64,000 nt of DNA, taken from assembly GCA_911728435.2 (NCBI GenBank), contig OU452198.1:44731902-44795901 (forward strand), read 5' to 3'. The DNA is from Apoderus coryli. Lineage: Eukaryota; Arthropoda; Insecta; Coleoptera; Attelabidae. The number at the start of each line of letters is the position of its first letter. Positions within the stretch are counted from its first letter, which is position 1. The translations under genes and the position numbers were made by a program. The notes beneath the pieces were generated by a model. That model was not told the origin of the DNA. It made no database searches and saw nothing but the letters and a program-made list of their open reading frames with translations. Of this stretch, positions 37,201 to 47,741 are shown one piece after another.

Positions 37201-40200
37201 AACAGGTTAACGGCCGGCTGCAGTTGTTGAGGATCGAAACACGCATACAATTGAGTATCATCTGCATATAAATGAGCTGAAGAATGCTTAACACTGCAGA
37301 TAAATTGTGATGTATAGAGGCAGTATAAAATTGGGGCAAGTATAGAGCCTTGAGACACCCCTGCTAAGAGACTTTTTTCTTGTGATACTCTTCCCCCCTC
37401 GAGGACCACAACCTGCCTCCTAGCCGATATTTAGCACTGAATCAATCCCCTAGCACATCCGCCAAAGCCCAAGTACTCAAGGATCACCATCAACAAATCA
37501 TGGTTGAGGCGATCGAATGCCTTCAAATAATCCAGAAGCACCAGAGCCGCCAACTGTCCACTATCCACCGCCCTAAAAATGTAATTGGTTATCTTAAGCA
37601 AGGCCGTACAACAGCTATAGATCGAAAACCGGACTGAGTACTAGGCAGAAGACAATGATTTTAAATGATAAAATTTTAATACAGAAAGTTAGCAAGAAAG
37701 TGAAAGTACAGCATAAAAAGTACAGCATTTCGAGTCTCCGGTAGCGAGGCGTCATGCGCATCTCGTCGCGCAATGCTGTTTTTTATGCTGTGGTAAAAGC
37801 AGCATTTTGGAAAAAAGAATCAAATCTAATTTTTGATTTTGATAACGAGTGCCATCTGCAATTTCCCGCGTAATTAGCTGGGAATATTTTGAGAAGATTA
37901 AGATGAAAATTGATGATATATTTTAGCGATTTAGAGGCGATTAAAGAGCAGGCAATATGGCTGGAGGAAAATCAAAAATTCAAGCTGCCAGAGCTGATAT
38001 ATCCAAGAACGAAACTACCACCAGCCGGTAAGTAGTTTACCAGATTTAAGACTGAACAAAAAGTTAGCAAATATTCACATTTAGGACGTGTACTAGATAT
38101 ACAGACAGCTCCAGGTAGACTTGAATGTGAATTTGATGAAAATCAGGATGTATCCGAAAAGGTTATATATAACAAGGTGATGTGTAGCTGTTTTATATAC
38201 GTAGACATTTTGTATGTAGCTAATGTGCTAGATTTTTTCTTTAATAAAATACCCAGTGTTTTATAAAGAATGGAACACAGTGTAGCTGCAAATTCGTGCA
38301 GTAAATATTGTTGGTAATAATATGTTTCATTTTTGCCGTTGAACAACTATTATAGCAAGTCAAAAAATGCCAAGGCAATTTAATCAATAATGAAAGTCTA
38401 TAGTCTACTCAAAGACATCTTTGGATGAACATTGATGTTCACTGAGCCACGAATTTACGCTTCACTGTGTCATATTGTTTATGGGACACCCTGGTATAAA
38501 AATCATTTGATTGTACAGGGTGAGCACAATATTGTTCATTTTCACAAAACGGCTGAAAGAACCGATTGTCGTTTATCTTCAAGTTTACCATAACTTGGGC
38601 AACATAATTTATTCTTCCTTGTTGATGTTGATCTGACAAATGTTCTAAAATGTGAAGTTTATAATCGTAATAACCATTTTCTGCCGAAATGTTTCGTACA
38701 GAACTATATTTTAACTTTAATTCACGACAAGCTTGACGAATCGAGTTTCGTGGATGATCTTCAAAATAATAGCAAAAGAGTATTGTCAGAATTTACTCTG
38801 TTCGAAGGGTGATTAGTTTTATCCCTCCGAAGATTACTTTGCTCTCGCTTGGGTGGCTGAGAGCAGCGGTAATTGTTAAGCAACACTGTTAGGAAGAGCA
38901 GTCTCACTCCCCTACTTGGCATAAAGGTTACTTGTGCAACAGTGTTGGTTTGTTAGTTAGGAACCACTGTTAGGAAGAGCAGTCTCACTCCCCTACTATA
39001 GGCATAAAGGTGACTTGTGCAACAGTGGTGGTTTTAATTGAGAAACAATGTTTGATTGAATCTGATTTTATTAAAAATTAATCAACTATTTATATACAAA
39101 ATAATGCTGAAAACAGCTAAAATTGTTACTAATTTAATTTACATTATTATGTACAAATATTTAATATAAAAATGCAACCTAAGGGAAAAGTGAAAGTAAA
39201 ATATGGAACGTTTAAAAATTGCTATTAAGTAAAAATTGCAAACTATTAGAAGAATTGTGAATATTTAGTCATAGGCGTCGTAGTATAATTTTTAGCTAAT
39301 AATAAAAAAATATTTATTTTAAATAATGTCTAGGATTAGACATACTCTTTTAGCAATTTTCCTGCCCTTTCGAGAATATTCTTGAGTTTGGAATAACACC
39401 TTCAGGGTATTTTTGGGCGTATAACTGAACTGCTCTTTTAGGGTTCTTTTCAGATTTCCTACATATGTTCTGATAATTCTTTAACGAATAAAGATAGCAA
39501 AGTGTGTTCACCCTGTACATAATACTTTCTATTTTATTTGCACGCTGCTTTTGATTTGAAATTCTGCATGTAATCCACTAACAAAATATTAAAAGGATTG
39601 GATAGATTATCATCAACTGAACCAATTTGTTCAAGAAATGACGGTTTCAGTCTTAATATTGTTGAGGTATTAGTTAGACTTAGTAGTATAGCAAATGCTC
39701 GCTTACGCTTGGCCTCAAACTAAGCCTTTATTGCAGAACAAAATTAGTAATTGTAAAATTTGTCAAAAGTAGCCACTGACACTCGTGTGTGCAGTTTCAG
39801 GAATTGATTATTAGTACAACTATTTTAAAAATATTGACATGCCCCATGGTACAATAACTCTCTAGGTAGAATATCAACCGCTTCAAAATAATAGGTCGTG
39901 TTCGCGCAGGGACGTCATCGGTGCCCAGCGCATACCTCATGCAAATGCAAATCTATTACTTTTTCTATCGTCTATTACTTTATTACGACATTTGTCTAAT
40001 TTGATAGAATCTATTACTTTTTATGGATTCTATTACTTTTTTATTACTTTCAAATTCAATTAAAATTTGAAAAAAAAAATTACTTGTCAAAATCAAAAAC
40101 TTTATACATTTTCCTACTAAATATCATTGTCTTTATAAGATATTAGAATAGGTATTAGATATTCCAAATCAGTTAGCTTCAACATGGCTTCCTATAATAT

Positions 40201-42030
40201 GCTCTGTAGTCATTGAGGTGGGTTATCTCAATGTCTGTAGTGCTTTAATCTTTGACGGGCATAGCTAATAGAGAAGCGCAAGCGCAAGAGAGCAAAAAAA
40301 CTGTCGTTTTATTTTTTAGGTTTGTGATCAGAAAACAGAGAGCTGCATACCAAATCTTAGTCATTTTTAAAAAAGTCGATACCAATAAAATAAAACATCG
40401 TCGGTTGTATTTATGTCATGTGCCCTAGATCCTCATCTAAACACAGTTTAATACGGTTAGAACTGTGATCTAAATGATTGGCTTGTCTCTTGTTTTCCTT
40501 TTGTTGTCATATATCTTTCTTTCTTTTCTAGGGAAATATCTGTGACGGGTTTACGGTAATAGGTGCTTTCTTTCGCTACTGATTTCAGGATCCAAACGCC
40601 TTTGGATTCACTGATCATGTTCTTTTGCCAAAAACGCATTTTCTGATTCATCCCAACGTTAGCGCCCATCGCGATCCGGATCCGGAATCCCCTTGCCTCT
40701 CCGGAATTTTAAAAATATGATTCGTTTCATTCGAACATAAAATTCTAACCTCTGAACCTTTCTAAAATGTCATATTTCCTATTTATAAACAGACACGTTA
40801 TAGAAAAAAGAAAAGTTCTAGTCTAAAGAGGTTATGCCTCTTTAGACTCGAACTTTTAGGTTAAATTTATCGAGCGACTTTCTTTTCTTATCTATAGCAA
40901 TGAAAAGAATCACGATTCAGAATCCAACAAATCCTGAATAATAAATCCGCATCAAGAAAACTAGCGAAATAAAACAGCTATTTATCAGAGATATGAATTA
41001 TCTCTGGATATTATTAATATAAGATGGTTATGAGGCTTGTTCCCACAAGCGTCAGAAACAGTTTGGATTCTGAGCATAACGTTGTTGACGTGCGGTTTAA
41101 TTGGTTTGCGCAGAATCCTGACGCTTCTGAAAACAAACCTATAATGTATTTCTATTTGTTACATTTCTATTACTTTTTAAACATAAATCTATTACGTTTA
41201 TTACAATTACACTCAGAAAAATAAATTATTATTATTATTATTGATTTTTCTGAGCAATTACACTCTATTTTCTATTACAAATTTTTTTTTTGCCAGCAAC
41301 AACACTGTTCTCTGGTAGTATCATGGACCTACCCCTTCGTTATGAATGAAAAAAAAAATCACCCGTCCTCCAGAAGTACTTTCGATCATTAAAGTTTGAT
41401 GGGGAAAACAGTGTTGAAGGGACCTCTTCGATTATCTCACGTTTTCCTCCAATTAATTAGTTTTTTATAATAATAGTCATTCTCTGAATTTTAGAAATTG
41501 GACGATACTCAAAAAACCGATCTTATTAGCAGTTATTTCCAACCAGCAACAAAAAGAGCGAACGAACTATTAAATCAGTCGGCACGATTTGATGCTAGTA
41601 GAGCTTTCAACACTTGGCGAGGTAAATTTAGTGTATTTTCGATTTACTAAACCATGACATAGATACATAATATGATGCATATAACTGTTTGGAATAAAAT
41701 AGGTGCGATTGGACTTTCAGACTTCGCAAAGAGGAACAGAACTAAGAGAAACGATAGTAGTAGTAGTGTTCTGGGAGATTACAAATTATTAAGAGATAGT
41801 AGTATTGACAACAGTAGAAGCAATAATGGATTGAATCTATGGTTAAGTGGTAAAAATATTCATAATAATTTAAAATTATTATAACATTCATTATTATGAG
41901 CATGGTTTTAGGTACATCGTTGAATCCTAGTAGCAACGATCTAAGTTTGAAAAAGCCGTTTCGATTAGCAGCGTTACCGGACATCGATAAACCAGAACGA
42001 CACAAGTTGAATTCGATGGAATATCTATAA
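28223..42030 (+). CDS. Kinesin-2 motor protein, KIF17/OSM-3 type, 14 exons, 787 aa
   Basis: A plus-end microtubule motor; family members drive intraflagellar and dendritic transport as homodimers. Coding exons: 28223-28294, 29474-29623, 32771-32985, 33047-33132, 33202-33381, 33434-33624, 33675-33812, 33875-34332, 36392-36679, 37927-38027, 38085-38176, 41495-41621, 41703-41849, 41912-42030. All have GT-AG borders and the phases fit, with stop TAA at 42028-42030 (2364 bp in all). The motor head covers residues about 4-335: [18 protein letters not shown] start, P-loop GQTGCGKS (88-95), switch I SSRSH (209-213), switch II DLAGSE (241-246) and [14 protein letters not shown]. Residues about 345-600 are highly charged coiled coil with a basic [15 protein letters not shown] patch. 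FTFDSTYDQ and PLVES fit KIF17 better than KIF3A/B. An AG acceptor 7 bp before the ATG suggests a noncoding first exon. Introns 2, 8, 9 and 11 hold transposons. In Drosophila the closest named gene is probably Kif3C. Confidence 0.94.
28600..29335. repeat. ACGT-rich AT tract in kinesin intron 1
   Basis: By eye about 20 ACGT tetranucleotides (mostly AACGTT, ACGTA or AACGTG contexts) occur in some 740 bp. The base composition would predict only a few. There is no strict period and no coding frame. It could be the body of an unrecognised transposon or a binding-site cluster. Confidence 0.55.
29700..30490. other. Kinesin intron 2, nothing recognised
   Basis: Unique-looking intronic sequence with no coding similarity that I can name, between exon 2 and the jockey-type LINE. 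Confidence 0.45.
30493..30551. repeat. Short dispersed repeat, inverted copy at 62376-62432
   Basis: TTTTTCCATATGATTTTTAT with a neighbouring TAGGTCATTCAA here matches the reverse complement of the DNA just after the RTE-like LINE at 62376-62432. It is probably the end of a shared element family. Confidence 0.55.
30560..32110 (+). mobile_element. Jockey-type LINE reverse transcriptase, broken, in kinesin intron 2
   Basis: From about 30570 the plus frames read the reverse transcriptase in order: YFNSVYVDG (linker), [20 protein letters not shown] (with a frame change), [30 protein letters not shown] (motif B), [10 protein letters not shown] (motif C), [15 protein letters not shown], then the C-terminal region to about 32027. 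Motif A is disrupted near 30950. A stop at 31321-31323 splits the long frame. The endonuclease is missing, so the copy is 5'-truncated and dead. It lies in the same orientation as the kinesin. Confidence 0.85.
32112..32770. other. Kinesin intron 2, 3' portion
   Basis: AT-rich with no recognised frame. AATAAAGAATATTATTATTA at about 32724 looks like a LINE polyadenylation tail and sits only some 25 bp before the exon 3 acceptor. Confidence 0.45.
34440..34515. repeat. Dispersed repeat, partner of 27675-27783
   Basis: ATACGAGGGTTATTACCTCT through TTTCGGGATTTGGCAACCCT is the reverse-oriented counterpart of the repeat upstream of the kinesin start. It lies directly left of THAP-element copy B. Confidence 0.6.
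34575..36154. mobile_element. THAP-domain element, copy B, in kinesin intron 8
   Basis: Collinear with copy A from about 19777 to 21822, with few differences. It lacks the MITE, the left terminal repeat and the leftmost 40-50 bp. The right terminal repeat is present at 36116-36148. It is inserted opposite in coding sense to the kinesin. On its right it abuts a mariner fragment. Confidence 0.75.
34952..35610 (-). pseudogene. THAP zinc-finger gene remnant, copy B
   Basis: The minus-strand ATG at 35610 starts [12 protein letters not shown]. After the donor GTAAGT the next exon can be read as [15 protein letters not shown], a good THAP tryptophan segment, but that frame stops shortly after. The zinc-ligand half, [13 protein letters not shown] to [11 protein letters not shown], is in a neighbouring frame (35153-35461), so a small indel splits the domain. 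The acceptor seen in copy A (TTTTTAG) is TTTTTAT here. A further open frame at 34952-35146 ([17 protein letters not shown]) is probably the acidic C-terminal part. Confidence 0.65.
36155..36340 (+). mobile_element. Mariner transposase fragment
   Basis: The plus frame reads [20 protein letters not shown] and [20 protein letters not shown], with GDESW holding the catalytic Asp of the mariner DD(34)D family. The fragment stops abruptly at WVF. Only about 60 residues remain; it sits in kinesin intron 8 between THAP element B and exon 9. Confidence 0.85.
36897..37640 (-). mobile_element. CR1/jockey-type LINE reverse transcriptase fragment in kinesin intron 9
   Basis: The minus strand from about 37640 reads [16 protein letters not shown] (motif A), then [17 protein letters not shown] (motif B), [10 protein letters not shown] (motif C), [16 protein letters not shown] (D) and [15 protein letters not shown] (E). 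A stop interrupts it at about 37434. Both ends are missing. Confidence 0.85.
37708..37791. repeat. Hairpin with GC-rich loop in kinesin intron 9
   Basis: ACAGCATAAAAAGTACAGCA (37708-37727) pairs with TGCTGTTTTTTATGCTGT (37774-37791), with a 2-nt bulge. The 40-odd nt loop is CpG- and GC-rich (about 37731-37771) within otherwise AT-rich DNA. Possibly a tiny foldback element or a structured RNA; neither is proven. Confidence 0.6.
38512..39519. mobile_element. Nonautonomous DNA transposon with TGTACAGGGTGAGCACA ends
   Basis: 38512-38528 and the reverse complement of 39503-39519 agree at 16 of 17 positions. The 1-kb interior has no transposase. It contains a tandem duplication (38875-39036) of an 80-bp unit carrying AGGAAGAGCAGTCTCACTCC. 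It sits in kinesin intron 11. Confidence 0.8.
39520..41494. other. Kinesin intron 11, distal part
   Basis: No gene recognised. TCTATTACTTT is repeated several times at 39950-40050 and again at 41145-41280, bracketing about 1.1 kb that contains a strong hairpin (40811-40857). The two stretches may mark the ends of one insertion. A TTA microsatellite lies near 41226-41244. Confidence 0.45.
40811..40857. repeat. Strong hairpin, 21-bp arms, 5-nt loop
   Basis: Arms 40811-40831 and 40837-40857 match at 20 of 21 positions (AAAAGTTC(T/G)AGTCTAAAGAG). Weaker pairing continues outward (AGAAAAG with CTTTTCT). Size and arm quality resemble a small hairpin RNA precursor, but there is no other evidence of expression. 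Confidence 0.75.
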
Positions 42031-42130
42031 TAGGGCATACGGTTATAAGTGTTGACATAACTTCGGAAATAAGTCACAAGAGGAATTTTGGGCTAATCTC
42101 TTACTTTTCATAAAATACCTAAAATGACTT

Positions 42131-42510
42131 ATACAGGGTGCGGCAACATAACTTCCTTTTGCACACCACACTGTGACTTTAGGTGAGTGCAGGGGCCTTT
42201 AATGCAATTCGCGGGGGTTGGTGTCGGCCCAGTATTTTGTTTGTTGACGTATCCACACGTGGAAATGGGCCATATCACTAAAAAAACAATTGCGTCCTCA
42301 GGAACGTTTTCGAGAAATGGGAGAGTTCTTGAACAATCGCCAACTTGTACGAATGGTAATGAAGATGATCGTGAAGAATTCGCCTCACTGAACGAGCGAA
42401 AGTATTAGGACAGATGCATGATTGCAGGCAGAACGCCGTGGGGATCGCAATATTTTCCAAATTCAATTCAAAGTAGTCTCCGAAATATTTTAATGGGCCG
42501 TCACCCTGTA
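42131..42510. mobile_element. 380-bp nonautonomous element with TACAGGGTG ends, after the kinesin
   Basis: TACAGGGTGCGGC at 42131 and the reverse complement of GCCGTCACCCTGTA ending at 42510 match apart from one inserted base. The open frame at 42187-42408 and the following KIFQIQFK-like residues may be a deleted transposase tail. It begins 101 bp after the kinesin stop, so it may lie in that gene's 3'UTR. Confidence 0.75.
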
Positions 42511-42514
42511 TGTT

Positions 42515-43743
42515 TGCCCTTATAAGTCGAGGGCCTGGAGAGATGTGAATTTATTAATCTCACCTTATGTGATCTGAGCAAGGCCTTTGACTGTGTGTCT
42601 CATGAAGTTCTTCTGACCAAGCTTTCTCGATATGGTGTGCGGGGACCCTCGTTGCAGCTGCTGCGGTCGTACCTGACTGGCAGAGGACATACAGTGGCTC
42701 TTCGGTCGGAGCTGTCTGAGGTGAGGGTATTAACGAGTGGAGTGCCCCAGGGCTCTGTGTTGGGTCCGTTGCTCTTTGTCGTTTATATTAACGACCTATA
42801 TCCTGGAAGGGTCACTCTTTATGCTGATGATACCTCTTTGGTGTGTTATGGGAGCCGTGTTTCACAGCTCGAAGGTCGTGCGGGGCACCTTGAGGGAGTT
42901 GCGAATGGCTGGTTCACTAGTAATCTGCTGAAACTAAATATTGATAAGACCCAGAGACTTACATTTTCTAGTGCTAGTGGTCATGCTCGGGGACGAACAG
43001 CCAACTTATTGGGGATTATTGTTGATGATGCGCTTTCCTGGGCGTCGCACGTTGATTTTCTCAGGGGTAAGTTGTCTTCTAGTATTTACGTTATTAGGAG
43101 GCTCAGACATTGTCTGAGTCAGCAAGCTCTGAGAACTGTTTATTTCTCACTGTTCCATTCTCATATTTCTTATGGAGTGAGTCTCTGGGGTAACTCGTCA
43201 TCGGCTATGCAAATATTTAGAGTGCAAAAAAAGGTGGTTCGCATTCTGGCAAATACTGGATATCTGGAGCATTGCAAGCCCATTTTCAAATCTCTCAATA
43301 TAATGCCTCTCCCGTCTTTATATATATATTATCAACTGCTTGAGATTCACAGATGTAAGCCCGATTTGTGTATTAACTCAACTTGTCATGAGTATGGTAC
43401 GAGATCTGCGGACTTGGTACGGACTCGGCGATGGAGATTGACTAAATCTGCAAAGAATTCCCTACAGATTCGGTTATATAATGCACTTCCTCGTAGGGTC
43501 CGGGAGTACAGTTCGGAAATGTTCAAAAGAACTATAAAATCATACTTGCTCAAGCATGCTTTTTATTCTGTGGAAGAATATTCCCAGGAAGTTGTATATT
43601 TTAGCAATTAGTCGCTTTTAATTTGTTTGTACCTATGTTACTTACACTCTCATGTTTTTTGTTGTAGATATAGTTTTTTCATTTTGACGTACTGCAATTG
43701 TTTTGTACAAAACGTAGTCAATAAAGATTATTATTATTATTAT
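42515..43743 (+). mobile_element. Jockey-type LINE, 5'-truncated, reverse transcriptase frame intact
   Basis: A frame of about 360 codons runs without a stop to 43611. It starts at FINLTLCDLSKAFDCVSHE (motif A), then SGVPQGSVLGPLLFVVYIND (motif B), LYADDTSLV (motif C), NIDKTQRLTF (D), LLGIIVDDALSW (E), and the C-terminal NALPRRVREYSSEMFKR and HAFYSVEEYSQE. The 3'UTR ends in AATAAAG(ATT)n at 43721-43743. The endonuclease and N-terminal half are missing. The clean frame makes this among the youngest LINE copies here. It lies between the convergent kinesin and COA7 genes. Confidence 0.9.
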
Positions 43744-44017
43744 AACCGATATCAATTGAAATGAAAAAGTTTTCTTAAAGTTGTTAAAAAGTGTGATATT
43801 TTAATATTTGAAATATTTTTGTTACTCTACTCGAAAAATAAAAACAATAACTAAGTAATGAAATGTTTGTAGTATTATTTTTTTATTTCTACAATATTTC
43901 AACAAGGAATTGTTGCCTCATTTTAACAATTTTACAAAACAATATAATTATTTACGTACTAAAAAAAAACTGTAAAAATCGAAAGACTAGAAGACAATGT
44001 TGTTTTATTACCAAATA

Positions 44018-44853
44018 CTATGATATACCTTGCTCGAACTTTAAAGTGTGTTTACTTTCTACATCGCTTTGCAGGTCGACTGCTATTTTCTTATATTTAT
44101 CGGCAAGTTCGCTATTCTGTTCCACACCCTCACCTTTCCTATACATTCGACTAACATTTGCGCAACTATACATGTTACCTAAATTACAACCTTCTAAACC
44201 AAACTCAAAGGCTTTTTTCATGTTTTTTGGTACGTCCATTACTTCATTTTTGTTTTTCCCGCTTTTGCCACCGTTTTTTGCCCCCGATATGTACATTCCT
44301 GACAAGTAATAACATGCGCTAGCATTTTTTTCTGCACAGGACTTTTCAAGTAATTTCATCCCCTAAAACTGCGTTATGCTTGATTTGAAAAGTCAGTTAA
44401 GGAATACATACTGTTACAACATCCTGAGGTACACCAAACTCGTCATTTTTAGTTATGAGCATCAAAGCTTGATTAAAACACGCCACAGGTTCTTCTAATT
44501 TACAGCCTTTCTCGAAATATTCATACGCGGTTTTACAATCTGATTCCTTTATACCCTTACCAAGTAGAGAATAGGCTCCGTACTTTAAGCAGCTTCTACC
44601 ATATTTATATTCATCACAATTATTTTTGTACACTTTACCGGCTTTCTCGTAGTCTTTTTTTATTGATTCAAGATAATCTGCTAGGAGGTGACATACTGAA
44701 ATATCAAGTAGATGGTAGGTAGATACTTACTACACCTATTTATTTAAGTTTACCTTCCGGTTTTTTCTCACTAAAACAACCAAATCTATATTCTATTCCC
44801 AAATCTTTTATATAATCTTTGACTTCACTTTCTGATTTTAAATTATATGCCAT
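44018..44853 (-). CDS. COA7: COA7, cytochrome c oxidase assembly factor 7 (Sel1-repeat protein), complete
   Basis: A soluble mitochondrial intermembrane-space protein needed for complex IV assembly. Exons on the minus strand are 44754-44853, 44412-44695 and 44018-44362, with stop at 44018-44020, consistent phases and 242 aa (human COA7 is 231 aa). The start MAYNLKSESEVKDYIKD matches the family's acidic N-terminus. Five Sel1-like units follow, with family signatures CLKYGAYSLLGKGI, CKLEEPVACFNQALML, CAEKNASACYYLSGMYISG and CANVSRMYRKGEGV. The regularly spaced cysteines fit oxidative import by MIA40. One insertion relative to human is a Gly/Lys-rich loop (KNGGKSGKNKNE) between the last repeats. 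It is convergent with the kinesin; the 3'UTR probably ends in 43750-44017. Confidence 0.93.
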
Positions 44854-45926
44854 AATTCAATGTAATTTTGTAAAATAAAAGTAAAATGTTGAAGATTTGA
44901 ATTTTTTTTTTGAAATAAGTGAGGTTAAATTAAAAGTCTTGCATTCATGTAATCCAAATGATGCAATAGAACTACTGTATTAAGTAGTTTGATTAACCAA
45001 TTGTATCAGTTAGTTTTGTTCCAGCATGTCAGAGAACTGTTTTTTTTTTTCGAATTACATACAAATCTACAAGAGACTACTCTTTTGTAATTAATGAATC
45101 TGCTTGTCTCTATAAACTTTGGACATGGGTAATAATAGTAGAGAATAAATCAAAGTTATTGATTTAGGTTTATTAAAACTAGAACTGGGTATTTTTCAAA
45201 TATTTATTAATAATACAGGTACAAATATATAAATAGCATAGAATAACATCTATTACAAATATATAAAAGTTGGAAAAATTAAGTACGAAATAACAGCAGT
45301 AATTAGGAATTACTAAGTTTCCACCTTTATAATAAAAGCCTGTCTATAACGAATTGAAACAGTTTGTAATTATAGGTAATTTTTGGTCTGACTAGTGACC
45401 ACTGTTAATAGCAAAAATACACACAGTTTGTTAGTAACTACATTTATTATTAGTATATCAGTAATAATTATAAAATCTCACCAAAATATTAATGTTAATA
45501 TGGTAGTTCTCTCCCATAATAATATTAAAAAGTCATATTTTTGGTATTCCTTTTATGTTAAATATTAGATAAAGTTATCAAAAGAAACTACTTAAAATTC
45601 GTGAATTAAATTCGCATTAAATGTTAATGAAGCATGTAAATATCCAGCTCAGTTTGTTAATGAAACATTGGTAATTATCTATTAGTTAATTTTTGGTTAG
45701 TATCAAAAGCTTTGCGGGTGTAGGTTATAGGTGCACAAAATTGTGTTAATTTTAATTTAGGAGTTTCCTCTTCAACTATGCTCAGCAACAAAGATGAGAG
45801 AAGATAAGCTAGGTGAATGGGAAGTGATTATTGTCACATTAGTTTAACTCAGGTGTAAAAGGAAAGCAGGTTTCTGAGTTTGCATTACAAACTTTGCATC
45901 AAAAGTTAGGTTAACTAAAGGCTAAA
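44854..45926. other. Region upstream of COA7, nothing recognised
   Basis: Holds the COA7 5' flank. Very AT-rich, with no coding similarity and no clear core-promoter motif. Confidence 0.5.
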
Positions 45927-47183
45927 GGCTTAGACAAGGAAAGAGAGTGGACCCGTAACTGTGCCGGTCGTTGTGTTACCACTTAGCACTTATGCCTTAG
46001 ATTCAGAGGCGTAACATACATAACTTATGTGATATATTTTTGAAATTTTATTTAATTTTGTTGATTAATAGTTTTAATAAAAAAAGATATGTGCATGTTG
46101 ATGTATTAATAGTAATAATAACAATTCTTTATTTCAAATAAATCTACCTACATATCCACAATCACACGAGCATACAAATAAATGAAACGACGTCAAAAAA
46201 GAGAAAAACAAAAAAAAATTGATACTCCTAACTACATATCAAAATAATCCGCCAATTGATATGGTTCTAGTTCCACTAGTAATTTCCTAACTTCATTCTT
46301 AAATATCTTCAATCTATTTATTTCTTTGATACTGATTGGTAGTTTGTTCACAAATCTAATTATCATATTATATAATGCTGATTTTTCGGTTAGAGATAAT
46401 CTGTGAGTGAGAGGTACTGCAGTAGACACAACACCAATACATACCGTTTTTATTGTCCTTTAAATAGAATGAGTTTTGTTAATTGATTTCGAGAATGGGA
46501 TTTAATTTTTGAGACTGTAGTTTTGTTATGAAATATACACGAACATTAAGACATTTAACACAAATAGATTTTATTAAAAAGTATATTATGTGATTTGCTG
46601 GGCTATCTCGTGCATGTTGTTCTAAAGATTGAATTAAAAAGCTAAAGTGACATTATTTTATTCACTTTTAACGCAAAAATGTGTAAAAAACAAATTTTTT
46701 CGAAAAATATAATGTCTACGCCCCTGGTAAAGTAAACATCTATAGAGGTTTCTATCAATAAATAATGCTTTATCATGTTGATTTTAAATGAATTGTTGTA
46801 TCAAACAGTTTTAATTAGGTAAACTGAAACCTGTTATACTACATACTAAAAGATAATAGCCTAAAGATTACTTATAATTATTAAAAACTAATAAAAACTA
46901 GAAGCGACTTGATACATCATTCTAAGTTTTACCTATTAAACGAAATTCTGGACTCCTTTTGTTCACTGCGACTTGGGCATCCAAAAGCCACACAATGTAC
47001 CATTTTATTAATATACAAAATAAATTTCTATTCCCAATTTTCACAAATAAAATCATCAAAAATGCAAACGTAGTTTTCTGTTTTTCAGCACCTATAAAAT
47101 GGCCGCCGCATTAAAAGCGTAACACTTGCCATACATTCAGATATACGAACGTGCGGTATCCCCTCTCTTTCCTAATCTAAGGC
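45927..47183. mobile_element. Candidate DNA element bounded by imperfect inverted repeats
   Basis: GGCTTAGACAAGGAAAGAGA at 45927 and the reverse complement of CTCTCTTTCCTAATCTAAGG near 47162 share about 23 of 28 positions. The interior includes a LINE tail (46115-46440), which would be a nested insertion. No transposase is seen. The boundaries are tentative. Confidence 0.4.
46115..46440 (-). mobile_element. LINE 3' tail fragment (minus strand)
   Basis: The minus frame at 46232-46429 reads LTEKSALYNMIIRFVNKLPI and LKIFKNEVRKLLVELEPYQL, matching the extreme C-terminus of jockey-type reverse transcriptases. It is followed by a short A/T-rich 3' end. About 65 residues remain. Confidence 0.65.
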
Positions 47184-47741
47184 TAAAGGGTTAAGTTTTA
47201 TTTGTTATTATTTTTATGTGTTAAAAAACTTGTTTTATTATTCTTGAATTGAACAATTCATTTTGTGCAATATTAGTAGATATTGTTGATTATTTATTTC
47301 ACTCCAACATTAGTAATTATCTTAGATGTTTAATATTTAATTAGTACCTATATAAGTGGGGTAAGTACGTAAATCAAACAATAATGTTAGTGTTATTAGT
47401 GTGAAAACAGCAATATATAAAACAAAAATGTGGTCATATAACTTTTCACAAAAATTTTGGCTTTTCAGTAAATAAAAATAAATAAGTAAGTATTCAATCA
47501 CAATGATTTAAAATATCACGTACAATATCACTACATAGTACCGAAGTACCTACCAAAAAATCACTAGTACATTAGTCCTTAATAATAATTTTTGTTTCTA
47601 TTCCGTTACGTAACATTTTAAACAACATAACATACTGGTAAACCATCGAAATAAACTCTCTTCAACCGCTTAGGAACCTCCCACTCACATTAAAAATATG
47701 TGAAATTAGAATTTTGTGATAAAAGTTTCGTTTTTTTTGTT
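47184..47741. other. Downstream flank of the ankyrin gene
   Basis: AT-rich sequence with no frame recognised. It presumably holds the 3'UTR of the minus-strand ankyrin/SOCS gene. Confidence 0.45.
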
